Part shown: piece after piece, positions 1-8,050 of the stretch | Layout: every line of letters begins with the position of its first letter | How positions within the stretch are numbered: position 1 is the first letter of the stretch | Source: Lachnospiraceae bacterium UBA1778 | Lineage (GTDB): Bacteria; Bacillota; Clostridia; Lachnospirales; Lachnospiraceae | Length of the DNA: 40,407 nucleotides | Direction: 5' to 3' | Assembly (NCBI GenBank): GCA_002315255.1 | Contig: DCGM01000042.1 | Location: 13,108 to 53,514 of the forward strand | Position numbers and translations under genes: made by a program | Notes under the pieces: generated by a model | Database searches by the model: none | What the model was told of the DNA's origin: nothing | The model's input: only the letters and a program-made list of their open reading frames with translations

Positions 1-2139
1 GCAGAAATAAGCTGTAAAACCGGTGACCCGGACCACTAGATCCGGGTAAAGCTCCGGATTTTTGTGGGCGGCCAGAATCTGGTCCGCATTGACTATATTG
101 ATATTCAGCAAAGTTCCGCCCTTTTTAAACAGCGTCATGATGTAATCGCAGATCTTCTCCACACCTTCGTAGGTGTTTGCGAGTCCGGGATCGAGTTCCA
201 GCTGGACAGGGCAGGTATTGCCACGCCCACACTGGATGCTGCAGATACTGTTCGTCATAGAGGTCAATGCGCCATCCTTCCGGAAGCCGGGATGAGGATT
301 GGCTCCGTGGTTGATCGGCGCATAGTCGGGACGGCCGTTAGGAGTAGCCTTGACAGCCTTACCGAGGGCGATGGTATTGGACCAGGAGAACCAGCCGGGG
401 ATAAACTTGACGCCTTCCCGAAGGCTGTCCATCTTATCAACCTCCGCTGTATAGCTTTCGCTGAGGCGTTTAGCCCACTTGTCACCTAAGGAATCTCCGC
501 CGCCGTACCGCTCCGAGGATGCCAGCATCATACGGATATACTCGCCCTGAGAGCCTTCGAAGTTACTGTTTACCGCGTCATACATTTCCTGGAAGGAAAG
601 CTTTTTCTCGATCTCCACCCGCTGCTCAATAGCAGCAAAGGAGTCCGCGATTGTGGCAATTCCGGTTCCGTCCATGCACATATTGTAATACATAGCACCG
701 CCGTGAGACATGTCGAGGCCTCGCTCCAGCGGTCCGTGACAGATCAGGTTCAGCATCAGTTCCGGCTCGTTCCTGTACTGATTATCCAGATGGAACAGAA
801 TTCCTTCTGCCGTCGTACGGACTGCTACTGCCTGATGCTTCTCATAAAACTTCCAGAGATTTTCCGTGTTCTTCTCTTCGTCCGACGCCATGAGGTCGTC
901 CAATGCGACCCGGAAAACCTTCAGGTTATTCACCTTGACGCAGTCATTTAACGTATATTCATAGCCTGGGAGGCTCATCCAGTTACAGCCGACAGCCACG
1001 CGCTGACGCGCGAGCTCCTTCGGATAGCCTTTCCGCATAAAGCCCTCGCAAAGGGCCTGATCGCCGGAAAAACGCGGCCATCCGTTGTTCGTCTTAAAAA
1101 GATATTCGACTGCTTTATGCAGGAATTTACGGTCAATCTTATCGTGGACACGTACCGTCAGATTACAAGAGGTATCCACCATCTCCGCGCCTTCCAGAAT
1201 CAACGATGAAAACTCGGAAAGCTGGTCCTGTCCGTCGGGAGAAAGGCCTCCAAGCTGATAATAATGCGCATCATTCAGAAGGAGGCATGCAATATAATAC
1301 CGGGCTTCCTCGTCCGTCAGTCCCCGTTCTGCCTTATCACGGTCATAATAAGGCTTCAGCATCACATCGAGCTGACAGCCGGCGCCGTCGCGGTTGTATT
1401 CACGGCTGGCCATATTGAACCAGCAGATCCATTGGCAGGCCTCCCGGAGCGTTCTGGGCGCGCCTTCTACGAGATAACGGTTCACCTCCAGCATCTGACG
1501 GAGGTTTTCCTGAAGACCTGGATTTTCCTCCTCTAGAAGGGCCTTCTCGATTCCCATGCAGGTATGACGGATCCAGGACTGAACGCCCTGAATGGTCAGA
1601 ATCTCTGCATCATAGAAGTCCTCATGGCCGGGATTTTCCATACGGTAACGGACACATTTGTCCATGAGCCCGCCGAAGCCGAGTTCCAGACCGATAGCAT
1701 AATCTCCGCTGAAGTGAGCGTCCGCTCCGATACCATGAACCAGACCATATTTCTCGATCATCGGCTTCAGATGGTCATAGGGCATTTCCGGGAAGAAATC
1801 ATGGATTCCCGCTTCCTGACGCATCCATGCCATGCAGTTCATCCACCGGCCGGCGAAAGCATCACAGGGATCGATAAACACCGGATGCTCGCTCATCAGC
1901 TTAAAGAAGTTCTGAGACCAGCCCTCATAACCGTAGAAGGAACCGTTTTTATAGTTCGGGATCGGCTTGAAGCTGAAATCCTTCGGAGGCTGAATCGCGC
2001 CGTAGTCATCCCCGTCTGAAAAATATTTATTGCCTTTTTTATCACTTGTATCTTCAAGCTTCCGTTCACGCAGAATCTTTACCCGGCCTCTGTAGTCCAG
2101 TTTGAGATCCTTTGGAAGCTGATTGATTCTGTTTCTCAT
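1..2139 (-). CDS. Glycyl radical enzyme 1 (PFL-like superfamily, substrate unknown), C-terminus cut by window edge
   Basis: Belongs to the pyruvate formate-lyase/glycyl radical enzyme superfamily: a protein radical on a C-terminal glycine generates a cysteine thiyl radical that attacks the substrate. The start at 2139 is set by a GGAGG sequence 10 bases downstream of the stop codon of the activase gene, so the two genes are translationally adjacent. 713 residues lie in the window and only the last 15-20 or so should be missing. The thiyl cysteine should be Cys385 in VAVGCNWMSLPG; the radical glycine is Gly707 in VVRVTGFTAYF, with Phe where most family members have Tyr. It is neither a pyruvate formate-lyase (no Cys-Cys pair) nor a classic dehydratase such as glycerol or choline-lyase type (no Glu two residues after Cys). 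It shares many blocks with GRE2 at 10451-12625 (GLELGFGGL, GAGCQLDV, GANPHPGFRKDGALT), so the two are paralogues. Family call is firm; the reaction is unknown. Confidence 0.93.
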   Translation of the reverse strand, partial: MRNRINQLPKDLKLDYRGRVKILRERKLEDTSDKKGNKYFSDGDDYGAIQPPKDFSFKPIPNYKNGSFYGYEGWSQNFFKLMSEHPVFIDPCDAFAGRWMNCMAWMRQEAGIHDFFPEMPYDHLKPMIEKYGLVHGIGADAHFSGDYAIGLELGFGGLMDKCVRYRMENPGHEDFYDAEILTIQGVQSWIRHTCMGIEKALLEEENPGLQENLRQMLEVNRYLVEGAPRTLREACQWICWFNMASREYNRDGAGCQLDVMLKPYYDRDKAERGLTDEEARYYIACLLLNDAHYYQLGGLSPDGQDQLSEFSSLILEGAEMVDTSCNLTVRVHDKIDRKFLHKAVEYLFKTNNGWPRFSGDQALCEGFMRKGYPKELARQRVAVGCNWMSLPGYEYTLNDCVKVNNLKVFRVALDDLMASDEEKNTENLWKFYEKHQAVAVRTTAEGILFHLDNQYRNEPELMLNLICHGPLERGLDMSHGGAMYYNMCMDGTGIATIADSFAAIEQRVEIEKKLSFQEMYDAVNSNFEGSQGEYIRMMLASSERYGGGDSLGDKWAKRLSESYTAEVDKMDSLREGVKFIPGWFSWSNTIALGKAVKATPNGRPDYAPINHGANPHPGFRKDGALTSMTNSICSIQCGRGNTCPVQLELDPGLANTYEGVEKICDYIMTLFKKGGTLLNINIVNADQILAAHKNPELYPDLVVRVTGFTAYFC

Positions 2140-2149
2140 CTCATCCTCC

Positions 2150-3043
2150 TTAACCGACTTTCACATTTTTACAATGCTTTAATGCAGCTTCCTCGATCGC
2201 ATGGATTCTCTCCTCCGAAAGAGGCTTCGCATGGTGAAAACGGTTGTCAATCGAGAGGGCATCGTACTTCGAGCCGCCCAACGGATTGAAATTCAAAAGT
2301 TCATAATATAGTAAACTCGGAAGTCCGCCGGCAAATGCAGCGATTGCTTCGATCTCTTCTTCGTTATCATTGACGCCCGGAATTACAGGCGTGCGAAGGA
2401 TGATCGGAATGCCTGCTTCGCTGACCTTCCTGATATTTTCCTTAATTCGTTCATTTCCTACAAGAGTCCACTCTTTGTGCTTTTCATCGTCTGATAATTT
2501 CAGATCGCACATTACGAGATCCAGATACGGAAGAAGCTTCTCGATCCGGTCATATTCAGTGGACATATTACTTTCGATAGCGGTAGAGATTCCCTGCTCT
2601 TTCAGGGCCTTCAGAAGTTCCAATGCAAAATCAGACTGAAGCAGCACTTCGCCGCCCGAAAGAGTCACGCCGCCCTTAGATTCGATATAGTAATCCTTAT
2701 CCTGAAGAACTTCCTTCAGGACTTCCTCTGCCGAATATTCTCTTCCACAGAACTCTAACGCTCCGGAGAAGCAGACTTTGGTGCAGTTTCCGCAGTCTGT
2801 ACAGCCGCTGCGGTCATAAACCATCTTTCCTTCCGAAAGAGTATGACGGCTGCAGGCTAAAGTACAGGCGCCGCAGCCCACGCATTTCATCGGATAATAC
2901 ATCACCTGGGATTTAATCTGAAGGGTTTCCGGATTGTGGCACCAGGCACAGCGCATATTACATCCTTTGAAAAAAACTGTGGAACGGATACCGGGTCCGT
3001 CATGCAGGGAGAAACGCTGGATGGTTGTTAAAACACCTGTCAT
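2150..3043 (-). CDS. Glycyl radical enzyme activating enzyme (radical SAM, ferredoxin-type insert)
   Basis: Radical SAM activase that abstracts a hydrogen from the partner enzyme's glycine. With the chosen start the protein is 297 residues. The SAM-cluster motif is Cys28-x3-Cys32-x2-Cys35 (GCNMRCAWC), followed by two ferredoxin-type 4Cys motifs at residues 54-64 and 81-91. This double-cluster insert is typical of activases for non-PFL glycyl radical enzymes; PflA itself lacks it. A TLSGGE glycine-rich motif follows. An upstream in-frame ATG at 3088 adds 15 residues, but a GAGG-type ribosome site sits before the ATG at 3043 and family similarity starts there (MTGVLTTIQRFSLHDGPG). The stop overlaps the ribosome site of GRE1, so GRE1 is the obvious substrate. 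No other activase is seen in the window, so it may also serve GRE2 and GRE3. Confidence 0.95.
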   Translation of the reverse strand: MTGVLTTIQRFSLHDGPGIRSTVFFKGCNMRCAWCHNPETLQIKSQVMYYPMKCVGCGACTLACSRHTLSEGKMVYDRSGCTDCGNCTKVCFSGALEFCGREYSAEEVLKEVLQDKDYYIESKGGVTLSGGEVLLQSDFALELLKALKEQGISTAIESNMSTEYDRIEKLLPYLDLVMCDLKLSDDEKHKEWTLVGNERIKENIRKVSEAGIPIILRTPVIPGVNDNEEEIEAIAAFAGGLPSLLYYELLNFNPLGGSKYDALSIDNRFHHAKPLSEERIHAIEEAALKHCKNVKVG

Positions 3044-3092
3044 ATCACTCTTACCTCGAATTAATAATTTAAAAAAACTGTCTGACATCCAG

Positions 3093-3136
3093 ACAAAAAC
3101 AGCGGACCGGAGAGCGCATCAGCGCAACGCCGGTCC
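3093..3136 (-). terminator. Intercistronic terminator-like hairpin between aldolase and activase genes
   Basis: GGACCGG at 3104-3110 pairs with CCGGTCC at 3130-3136, with an inner GCGC/GCGC stem. In the minus direction it is followed by GCTGTTTTTG. It lies between the aldolase stop and the activase start of what otherwise looks like one operon, so it probably attenuates, rather than fully ends, transcription into the activase and GRE1. Confidence 0.6.
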
Positions 3137-3150
3137 GTCGAATAAATCTA

Positions 3151-4065
3151 TCAGATTTCGTAACCTGCAGCTTTCAGATACTCTGCGAGTTTCTTCGTGG
3201 AATCCGCATCCATCGCCTTAATCGGGTATACGCCCTGACCGGCATTGAAGCCCTTCAGCTTCAGGATGGTCTTCAATACGTTGCTGTGGTTCGGGAATTT
3301 CAGCATTGCGCCAATAATGTCGTTGATGGCAACCTGTTCTGCCGTTGCGCCTGCCACATCGCCTGAACGGAACTTCTCATACAGACGGACAAAGCGGTCA
3401 GCGAGAACATTATAGGTGGAACCGATACCGCCGTCTGCACCCATCGTAAGGCCGCAGACCAGCGTCTCATCCGGTCCGTTGATTACGTTGATGTCGCCGT
3501 TGTTGATCTGTTTCAGTCTGCCCATGTGATAGTAGTCACGGATGGTGCACTTCGTACCGATTACATTGTCGATCTTCATCAGGTTGCTGATGAATTCCTT
3601 AACATCAATGTTTCCCAGTAAACCGGTCGCATAGACCATAACCGGAATTTCTACGCAGCCTGCGAGTCTGGTGTAGTAATCAGTCATTTCAGCTGCATTG
3701 TGGCCGCCGACAAAGTTGGGAGCCAAAGAAGCGATACAGTCTGCGCCTGCATCCTCTGCATATTTTGCCATACGGAATGCCTGATACGGGTTCGGAGCGC
3801 CTACATGGACGATGATGCTGACATCATTGCCCTTTAAGGTCTTACGCTGACGGGCTGCATCCAATGCGGCCTTAATCATATCCTTATTATTCTCTTCCGT
3901 CATGGCGGGTCCTTCACCGGTGCTTCCTGTGATATAGAAGCCATCGACACCCTGATCGAGCATATAGTCCATGATGGGCTTAACTGATTCTTTGATAATA
4001 TTGCCATTTTCATCCAGGGGAGAAATCAGCGCCGGCATGATACCGGTGAATTTAATATTGCTCAT
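3151..4065 (-). CDS. N-acetylneuraminate lyase-like aldolase (DapA/NanA superfamily)
   Basis: Class I aldolase of the dihydrodipicolinate synthase/N-acetylneuraminate lyase superfamily, 304 residues, normal family length. Such enzymes use a Schiff-base lysine to cleave or form a bond to pyruvate in the cytoplasm. Visible motifs are the carboxylate-binding GSTGE at residues 47-51, Tyr145 (PVMVYATG, where NanA has VVYNIP) and the candidate Schiff-base Lys172 (IGTKCTIRDYY). The later GADGGIGSTYN block matches sialate lyases closely from memory, so NanA-like is preferred over DapA. The start is supported by TTGGAGG upstream. It sits between a sugar-binding lipoprotein and the GRE activase, which points to catabolism of a keto-acid or keto-deoxy sugar derivative. 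No NanE or NanK is visible nearby, so ordinary sialic acid breakdown is not established. Confidence 0.88.
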   Translation of the reverse strand: MSNIKFTGIMPALISPLDENGNIIKESVKPIMDYMLDQGVDGFYITGSTGEGPAMTEENNKDMIKAALDAARQRKTLKGNDVSIIVHVGAPNPYQAFRMAKYAEDAGADCIASLAPNFVGGHNAAEMTDYYTRLAGCVEIPVMVYATGLLGNIDVKEFISNLMKIDNVIGTKCTIRDYYHMGRLKQINNGDINVINGPDETLVCGLTMGADGGIGSTYNVLADRFVRLYEKFRSGDVAGATAEQVAINDIIGAMLKFPNHSNVLKTILKLKGFNAGQGVYPIKAMDADSTKKLAEYLKAAGYEI

Positions 4066-4100
4066 TGTTTTCCTCCAATAAAGCGTTTCATCCTAATGGA

Positions 4101-4122
4101 TGGAGGGGTTTTATCCCCTCCA
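4101..4122 (-). promoter_or_regulatory. Intercistronic hairpin after the binding-protein gene
   Basis: TGGAGGGG at 4101-4108 and CCCCTCCA at 4115-4122 form a perfect 8-bp stem with a 6-base loop and no T-tract in the minus direction. Such hairpins 3' of binding-protein genes commonly stabilise the upstream message and raise its level over the rest of the operon; that role is inferred here. Confidence 0.5.
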
Positions 4123-4149
4123 CCCTAAAATCTCAATATAAATATACCA

Positions 4150-5787
4150 TTACTGTTCGGAAGCTTTAAGATAGTTGTCGTAAGTCTTCTGGAAGATGCC
4201 TAAGAACTCTTCGAGTCCCATGTTCTCGATAGACTTTACGAAATCATCCCATTCAGCGTCGATGTCTGCGGTGCCGGTGATCCATGCTGCTCTCTTCTCC
4301 TGAACAGTAGACATGATATCGGTACGAAGCTCAGAGATACGAGCAGAGTCTTCTGCAAGGATGTACGGTCTCGGCCAGATTTCATCGGTCAGATAGTCTT
4401 CGTAGATTTCCATGTTCTTATCGTAGGTGAGCTCGAGTTCAGACTTGTTGATACGGGTAGCGAAGTCTTCCTCAGTCCAAGAGAACGGACGGTCACGAAG
4501 AAGATACGGAACGGTAGCCTGCTCTTCAGCGGTTCTGCTGATTGCGGTCCACTTGCCGTCTTCGTCATATTCGAACAGCCAGCCTTCATCGCCGTACTGC
4601 ATGTTGTTGCTGAGTTCGAACGTATAGAACTGGTCAACCCAAGCCATCAGGATATCGACATTTTCACAGGTGTTGAAAACGGTGAACGTGTTACGGATAC
4701 CCTTGAAACCAGGATGGATATAATATCTGGTCTTGTAGCCATCTACAGAAACCGGAGCGATCTGGACATACTGATCACTTCCGCTTGCCGGAGCGGTCTT
4801 AGAGTTGTACATACCGATAACCGGAGTTGCGCTGTTCAGCTTCGCGGTATAGGTCTCATTGGTAGCGGTGAATGCTTCGCTCCAAATTAAGTTCTCGCTC
4901 CAGAACTTGTTGTACATCTTGATAGCAGCCTTCCAGTTCTCGCTGGTCGGAGCAAACTTAACTTCGCCGTTCTCGATGTAGGTGTAGTTCTCCAGAGCGC
5001 CGTCCTTGGTAGCAATGCCGTAGGAGCCGAGCATAGCTTCAAAGTGGTTCATCGCGTTGCTCTTGTAGATCATCCACGGGATTTCATCGGTAGCGTCGCC
5101 GTTGCCGTTGCAGTCGTTATCACGGAATGCGATAAGAACCTGCTCCAGTTCATCGATCGTGGTCGGGATCTCAAGTCCAAGGTTGTCTAACCAGGTCTTG
5201 TTGATCCAGATCGGGGACTCGATGTAGGAACCAGCCTGAGATCTGTACTTCATAAGAGACCAGACTTTTCCGTCCGGAGTAGCGTTCAGAAGACGGGTGT
5301 CAGGATCCTGATCATACACACGTGCATTGTAGTTCGGCATAAGTTCTTCGTTGTCGACATACTCCGTCAGTTCAATGATAAGGTTGCTGGCAGCAAGCTC
5401 CATCAGATGAGCGTCGGTGATGACCGTTCCGCCTAAGAAAGCGTCGCCGGCCTTACCAGCAGTTGCCAGTGCGGACAGGGTGGTCCAAGTATCATCGAAC
5501 GGAAGGCAGGTGAACTCAATGTGAACATTGGTAGCTTCTTCCAGTTCTTTCCACCAGGTCATCTTGTTTAAGGCTTCGTTCATATCATTGTCGTTCGGAA
5601 CCATGATCGTGAAAGTAACCTTCTCTGCAAGCGGGAACGTAATGCCCTTCTCTTCTTCAGTATGAGCCTGAGTTTCCTGCGTGGTTGGGTCTTCCTTCTT
5701 GGTTTCCTTGGTCGGATCCGTCTTCGTGCAAGCAGCGAGACTGAGAACCATCAGTGCAGCCAAGAGGATGCTGAGAAATTTCTTCAT
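4150..5787 (-). CDS. Extracellular solute-binding lipoprotein of a CUT1-type ABC importer (LplA/YtcQ-like)
   Basis: Binding protein expected to be tethered to the outer face of the membrane and to deliver a carbohydrate to the adjacent permeases. The start at 5787 is chosen because AGGAG precedes it and because it opens directly with a lipoprotein signal: MKK, a hydrophobic core and lipobox LSLAAC with the lipidated Cys at residue 20. A 19-codon upstream extension to 5844 is unlikely. A threonine/glutamate/lysine-rich linker (about residues 21-50) leads into the binding fold. At 545 residues it has the length of the LplA/YtcQ group, which is usually associated with oligosaccharides or unusual sugars. 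It lies 64 bases beyond the second permease gene and is the third gene of the operon. Confidence 0.93.
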   Translation of the reverse strand: MKKFLSILLAALMVLSLAACTKTDPTKETKKEDPTTQETQAHTEEEKGITFPLAEKVTFTIMVPNDNDMNEALNKMTWWKELEEATNVHIEFTCLPFDDTWTTLSALATAGKAGDAFLGGTVITDAHLMELAASNLIIELTEYVDNEELMPNYNARVYDQDPDTRLLNATPDGKVWSLMKYRSQAGSYIESPIWINKTWLDNLGLEIPTTIDELEQVLIAFRDNDCNGNGDATDEIPWMIYKSNAMNHFEAMLGSYGIATKDGALENYTYIENGEVKFAPTSENWKAAIKMYNKFWSENLIWSEAFTATNETYTAKLNSATPVIGMYNSKTAPASGSDQYVQIAPVSVDGYKTRYYIHPGFKGIRNTFTVFNTCENVDILMAWVDQFYTFELSNNMQYGDEGWLFEYDEDGKWTAISRTAEEQATVPYLLRDRPFSWTEEDFATRINKSELELTYDKNMEIYEDYLTDEIWPRPYILAEDSARISELRTDIMSTVQEKRAAWITGTADIDAEWDDFVKSIENMGLEEFLGIFQKTYDNYLKASEQ

Positions 5788-5851
5788 AGTAATCTCCTTT
5801 TTTGTTTTTTTATTTATTTCTCCCTGCCGGGAGATAAATAACACAGATAAA

Positions 5852-6778
5852 TTATTCCTTTACTGCGCCTACCATGACTCCCTGCACGAAATAGCGCTGC
5901 ATGAAAGGATAGATAATGGCCAGCGGAAGAGCCGATACAATAACGACGGCGTACTTTAAAAGCTGCTTCTGCTGAACCGCATAAACGATTTCCGCACTGG
6001 TCATATCCTCCATCAGACTGGTGTCCAGTTTCGCGGAGATCGCCTGAATCACCTGCTGCAGCGTCTTCAGGTTCGGACTGTACAAGTACATTCTCGCGCC
6101 GAGATAAGCGTTCCAGTGGGCCTGAATACGATAGAGGAAAAATACCGCCAGGATTGCCTTGCTGAGAGGCAATGCGATCTTCACGAAGAACTTGAAGAAG
6201 CCCATACCGTCGATCCGCGCGGCATCGAAAAGCGCCTCGGAAATGTTATGCTCAAAAAAGTTCCGGACAATAACCAGCTCAAATACACAGGTACAGCTGG
6301 GAATGATGAGCGCCAGAGGGGTATCGACCCAACCCAGTTTACTGATCAGAAGGAAAAGGGGAATTGTACCGCCGCTGAAATACATCGTCAGCGTAAAGTA
6401 ATACATGAAGCCCTTTCTTCCCGGGAGAGATCTTCTGGAAAGCGCATAGGCACAGGGAAGCGTCACCACGAAGTCCATGATACAGGCGGCTGTCGTATAG
6501 ATGACGGAGTTTCGGAAGCCGACCCAGATCTGCTTCTCGGCAAACATCTTCTCATAGGCGGAAAGGTTAAAGCCCACCGGCCACAGGATTACTTCGCCGT
6601 TGCTGATCGCATTGGTATTACTGACAGAGGAAATCAATACGTTCCATAAAGGATAGATAGCTGCAATCGCTGCAATAACCAGGAGCGTATTAATGATTAC
6701 ATCCAGGAGGACATCCGAGAACTTGCGTTTCTTTCTGACTGCTTTTCTGACTAAAAAAGCTGTATTTCTCTTTGCCAT
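5852..6778 (-). CDS. Sugar ABC transporter permease (YtcP/LplC-like, CUT1)
   Basis: Integral membrane permease, 308 residues, with about six hydrophobic segments beginning near residues 28-50. The EAA loop that docks the ATPase is visible at residues 181-210 (EALFDAARIDG followed by ALPLSKAIL). The start at 6778 follows AAGGAG. It pairs with the upstream permease and the downstream lipoprotein to form the importer. No ATP-binding subunit is encoded in this operon, which is normal for this family: CUT1 systems of Firmicutes often share an MsmX-type ATPase encoded elsewhere. Confidence 0.94.
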   Translation of the reverse strand: MAKRNTAFLVRKAVRKKRKFSDVLLDVIINTLLVIAAIAAIYPLWNVLISSVSNTNAISNGEVILWPVGFNLSAYEKMFAEKQIWVGFRNSVIYTTAACIMDFVVTLPCAYALSRRSLPGRKGFMYYFTLTMYFSGGTIPLFLLISKLGWVDTPLALIIPSCTCVFELVIVRNFFEHNISEALFDAARIDGMGFFKFFVKIALPLSKAILAVFFLYRIQAHWNAYLGARMYLYSPNLKTLQQVIQAISAKLDTSLMEDMTSAEIVYAVQQKQLLKYAVVIVSALPLAIIYPFMQRYFVQGVMVGAVKE

Positions 6779-6793
6779 GTTTTTGTCTCCTTA

Positions 6794-7738
6794 TCAAATG
6801 ACCTGAATGCCGGTCAGCTTCTTCGACAGCTTATTGATACTGAGAAGCATAACAACGCTGATTACACTCTGGAACAGGTTGACTGCCGTAGAGAATCCGT
6901 ACTGTGCGCCTTCCACACCGGTTTTATAAACATAAGTAGAAATAATTTCGGAGCAGGACAGGTTCAGGTCCGTCTGAAGAAGGATCATCTTATCCGCGCC
7001 GACCGCAAACATATTACCTACATTCAGCACTAAAAGCGTCATAACCGTAGGAAGAATGGTGGGAAGCTGAATATACCAGATCCGTTTCAGTTTTCCGGCT
7101 CCGTCAATCATGGCGGCTTCAATCTGATCATTATCTACTGAAGCGAGAGCGCCCAGATAGACGACGGCATTATAGCCGCAGCTGGACCAGATTCCCGATA
7201 TGATGTACAAAGGATAGACCAATGTTGGGGTTCCGAAGAAGTTGATCTTCGACATGCCGAGCCTGTGAAGAATAATATTGATAAACCCGTAATCCCCTGC
7301 ACAGAATACATTGATAATGGAAACAACGAGAACTAGCGACAAAAGGTAGGGAAGATACGTGGCCGTCTGAGCAATCTTCTTCAGCGGGACGCTGTTCGTA
7401 TTAAACAGAAGAAGCGCCAGCATCAGCGGCAGCGGGAACGTCAGAATGGAAAGAACGCTGATAATAAGCGTGTTCTTTATGACACGGCCACACCATGCGC
7501 CCTTAAAGAAGCGGGTGAAGTGATAGAGGCCGACCCATTCACTCTGACCGAACTTGTCACCGAGCTTAACGTTCTGGAAAGCCATCGAAATGCCATAAAT
7601 CGGAATATATCTGAAGATAAATGTAGCCACCAAAGCCGGAATCATCATCAGATAGACTTCCCGATGTCTCCAGATTTCCTTTCTGAGTATCTTCAATGAA
7701 GATGCTGAAAAATCATTTGCTACTTTTTTCTTTTTCAT
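6794..7738 (-). CDS. Sugar ABC transporter permease (LplB-like, CUT1), first gene of the operon
   Basis: Integral membrane permease, 314 residues, with a basic cytoplasmic N-terminus and a first hydrophobic segment around residues 28-52 containing FRYIPIYGISMAFQ, which is typical of LplB proteins. The EAA loop is EAAMIDGAG at residues 207-215, followed by LPTILPT. The start follows a GGAAGG site. It is the first gene after the divergent regulator and its promoter at 7793-7822, so the whole block from here to GRE1 (permease, permease, lipoprotein, aldolase, activase, GRE1) can be one transcript. Confidence 0.94.
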   Translation of the reverse strand: MKKKKVANDFSASSLKILRKEIWRHREVYLMMIPALVATFIFRYIPIYGISMAFQNVKLGDKFGQSEWVGLYHFTRFFKGAWCGRVIKNTLIISVLSILTFPLPLMLALLLFNTNSVPLKKIAQTATYLPYLLSLVLVVSIINVFCAGDYGFINIILHRLGMSKINFFGTPTLVYPLYIISGIWSSCGYNAVVYLGALASVDNDQIEAAMIDGAGKLKRIWYIQLPTILPTVMTLLVLNVGNMFAVGADKMILLQTDLNLSCSEIISTYVYKTGVEGAQYGFSTAVNLFQSVISVVMLLSINKLSKKLTGIQVI

Positions 7739-7792
7739 AAATCAATTATCCTTCCTGCTGATGAAAGACATCCCAATTGCTTTCTGTTTTCG

Positions 7793-7822
7793 ATTATAAC
7801 CACCAAAAATGTGGTATTTCAA
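7793..7822 (-). promoter_or_regulatory. Predicted sigma-A promoter of the transporter-aldolase-GRE1 operon
   Basis: Read on the minus strand: TTGAAA (7817-7822), 18-base spacer, TATAAT (7793-7798). The spacer contains the inverted repeat ACCAC/GTGGT (7799-7803 and 7811-7815), a possible operator between the -35 and -10 boxes. The distance to the permease start is about 55 bases. Confidence 0.6.
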
Positions 7823-7966
7823 TTTGACAATTGGTAAAAAATATGAAAAAAAGAACCGAAAAAACCGAATTGGATAAATGGGCAGGGCTAAAATAGGATT
7901 AACCGTCGGTAATCAGCAAGTATGCAAAAAAGCATCTCATCGGACAAAAACCTTTTTTCATATCTG

Positions 7967-7996
7967 TTGTCAAAAAGGAATACTCTGTAGTATGAT
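7967..7996 (+). promoter_or_regulatory. Predicted promoter of the membrane AraC regulator
   Basis: TTGTCA (7967-7972), 18-base spacer, TATGAT (7991-7996), about 55-65 bases upstream of the coding start. With the promoter at 7793-7822 it makes up the divergent intergenic region 7739-8050; nothing else is seen there apart from A-rich tracts around 7837-7865. Confidence 0.5.
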
Positions 7997-8050
7997 GGAT
8001 TTTGCGGTGAAAAGACCCGCTTTGATAAAAATACTCATGACAGGAGCGGT

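Noticed and set aside
3041..3088. Upstream start of the activase at 3088
   Set aside because: The 15-residue extension has no family similarity, whereas ATG 3043 has a good ribosome site.
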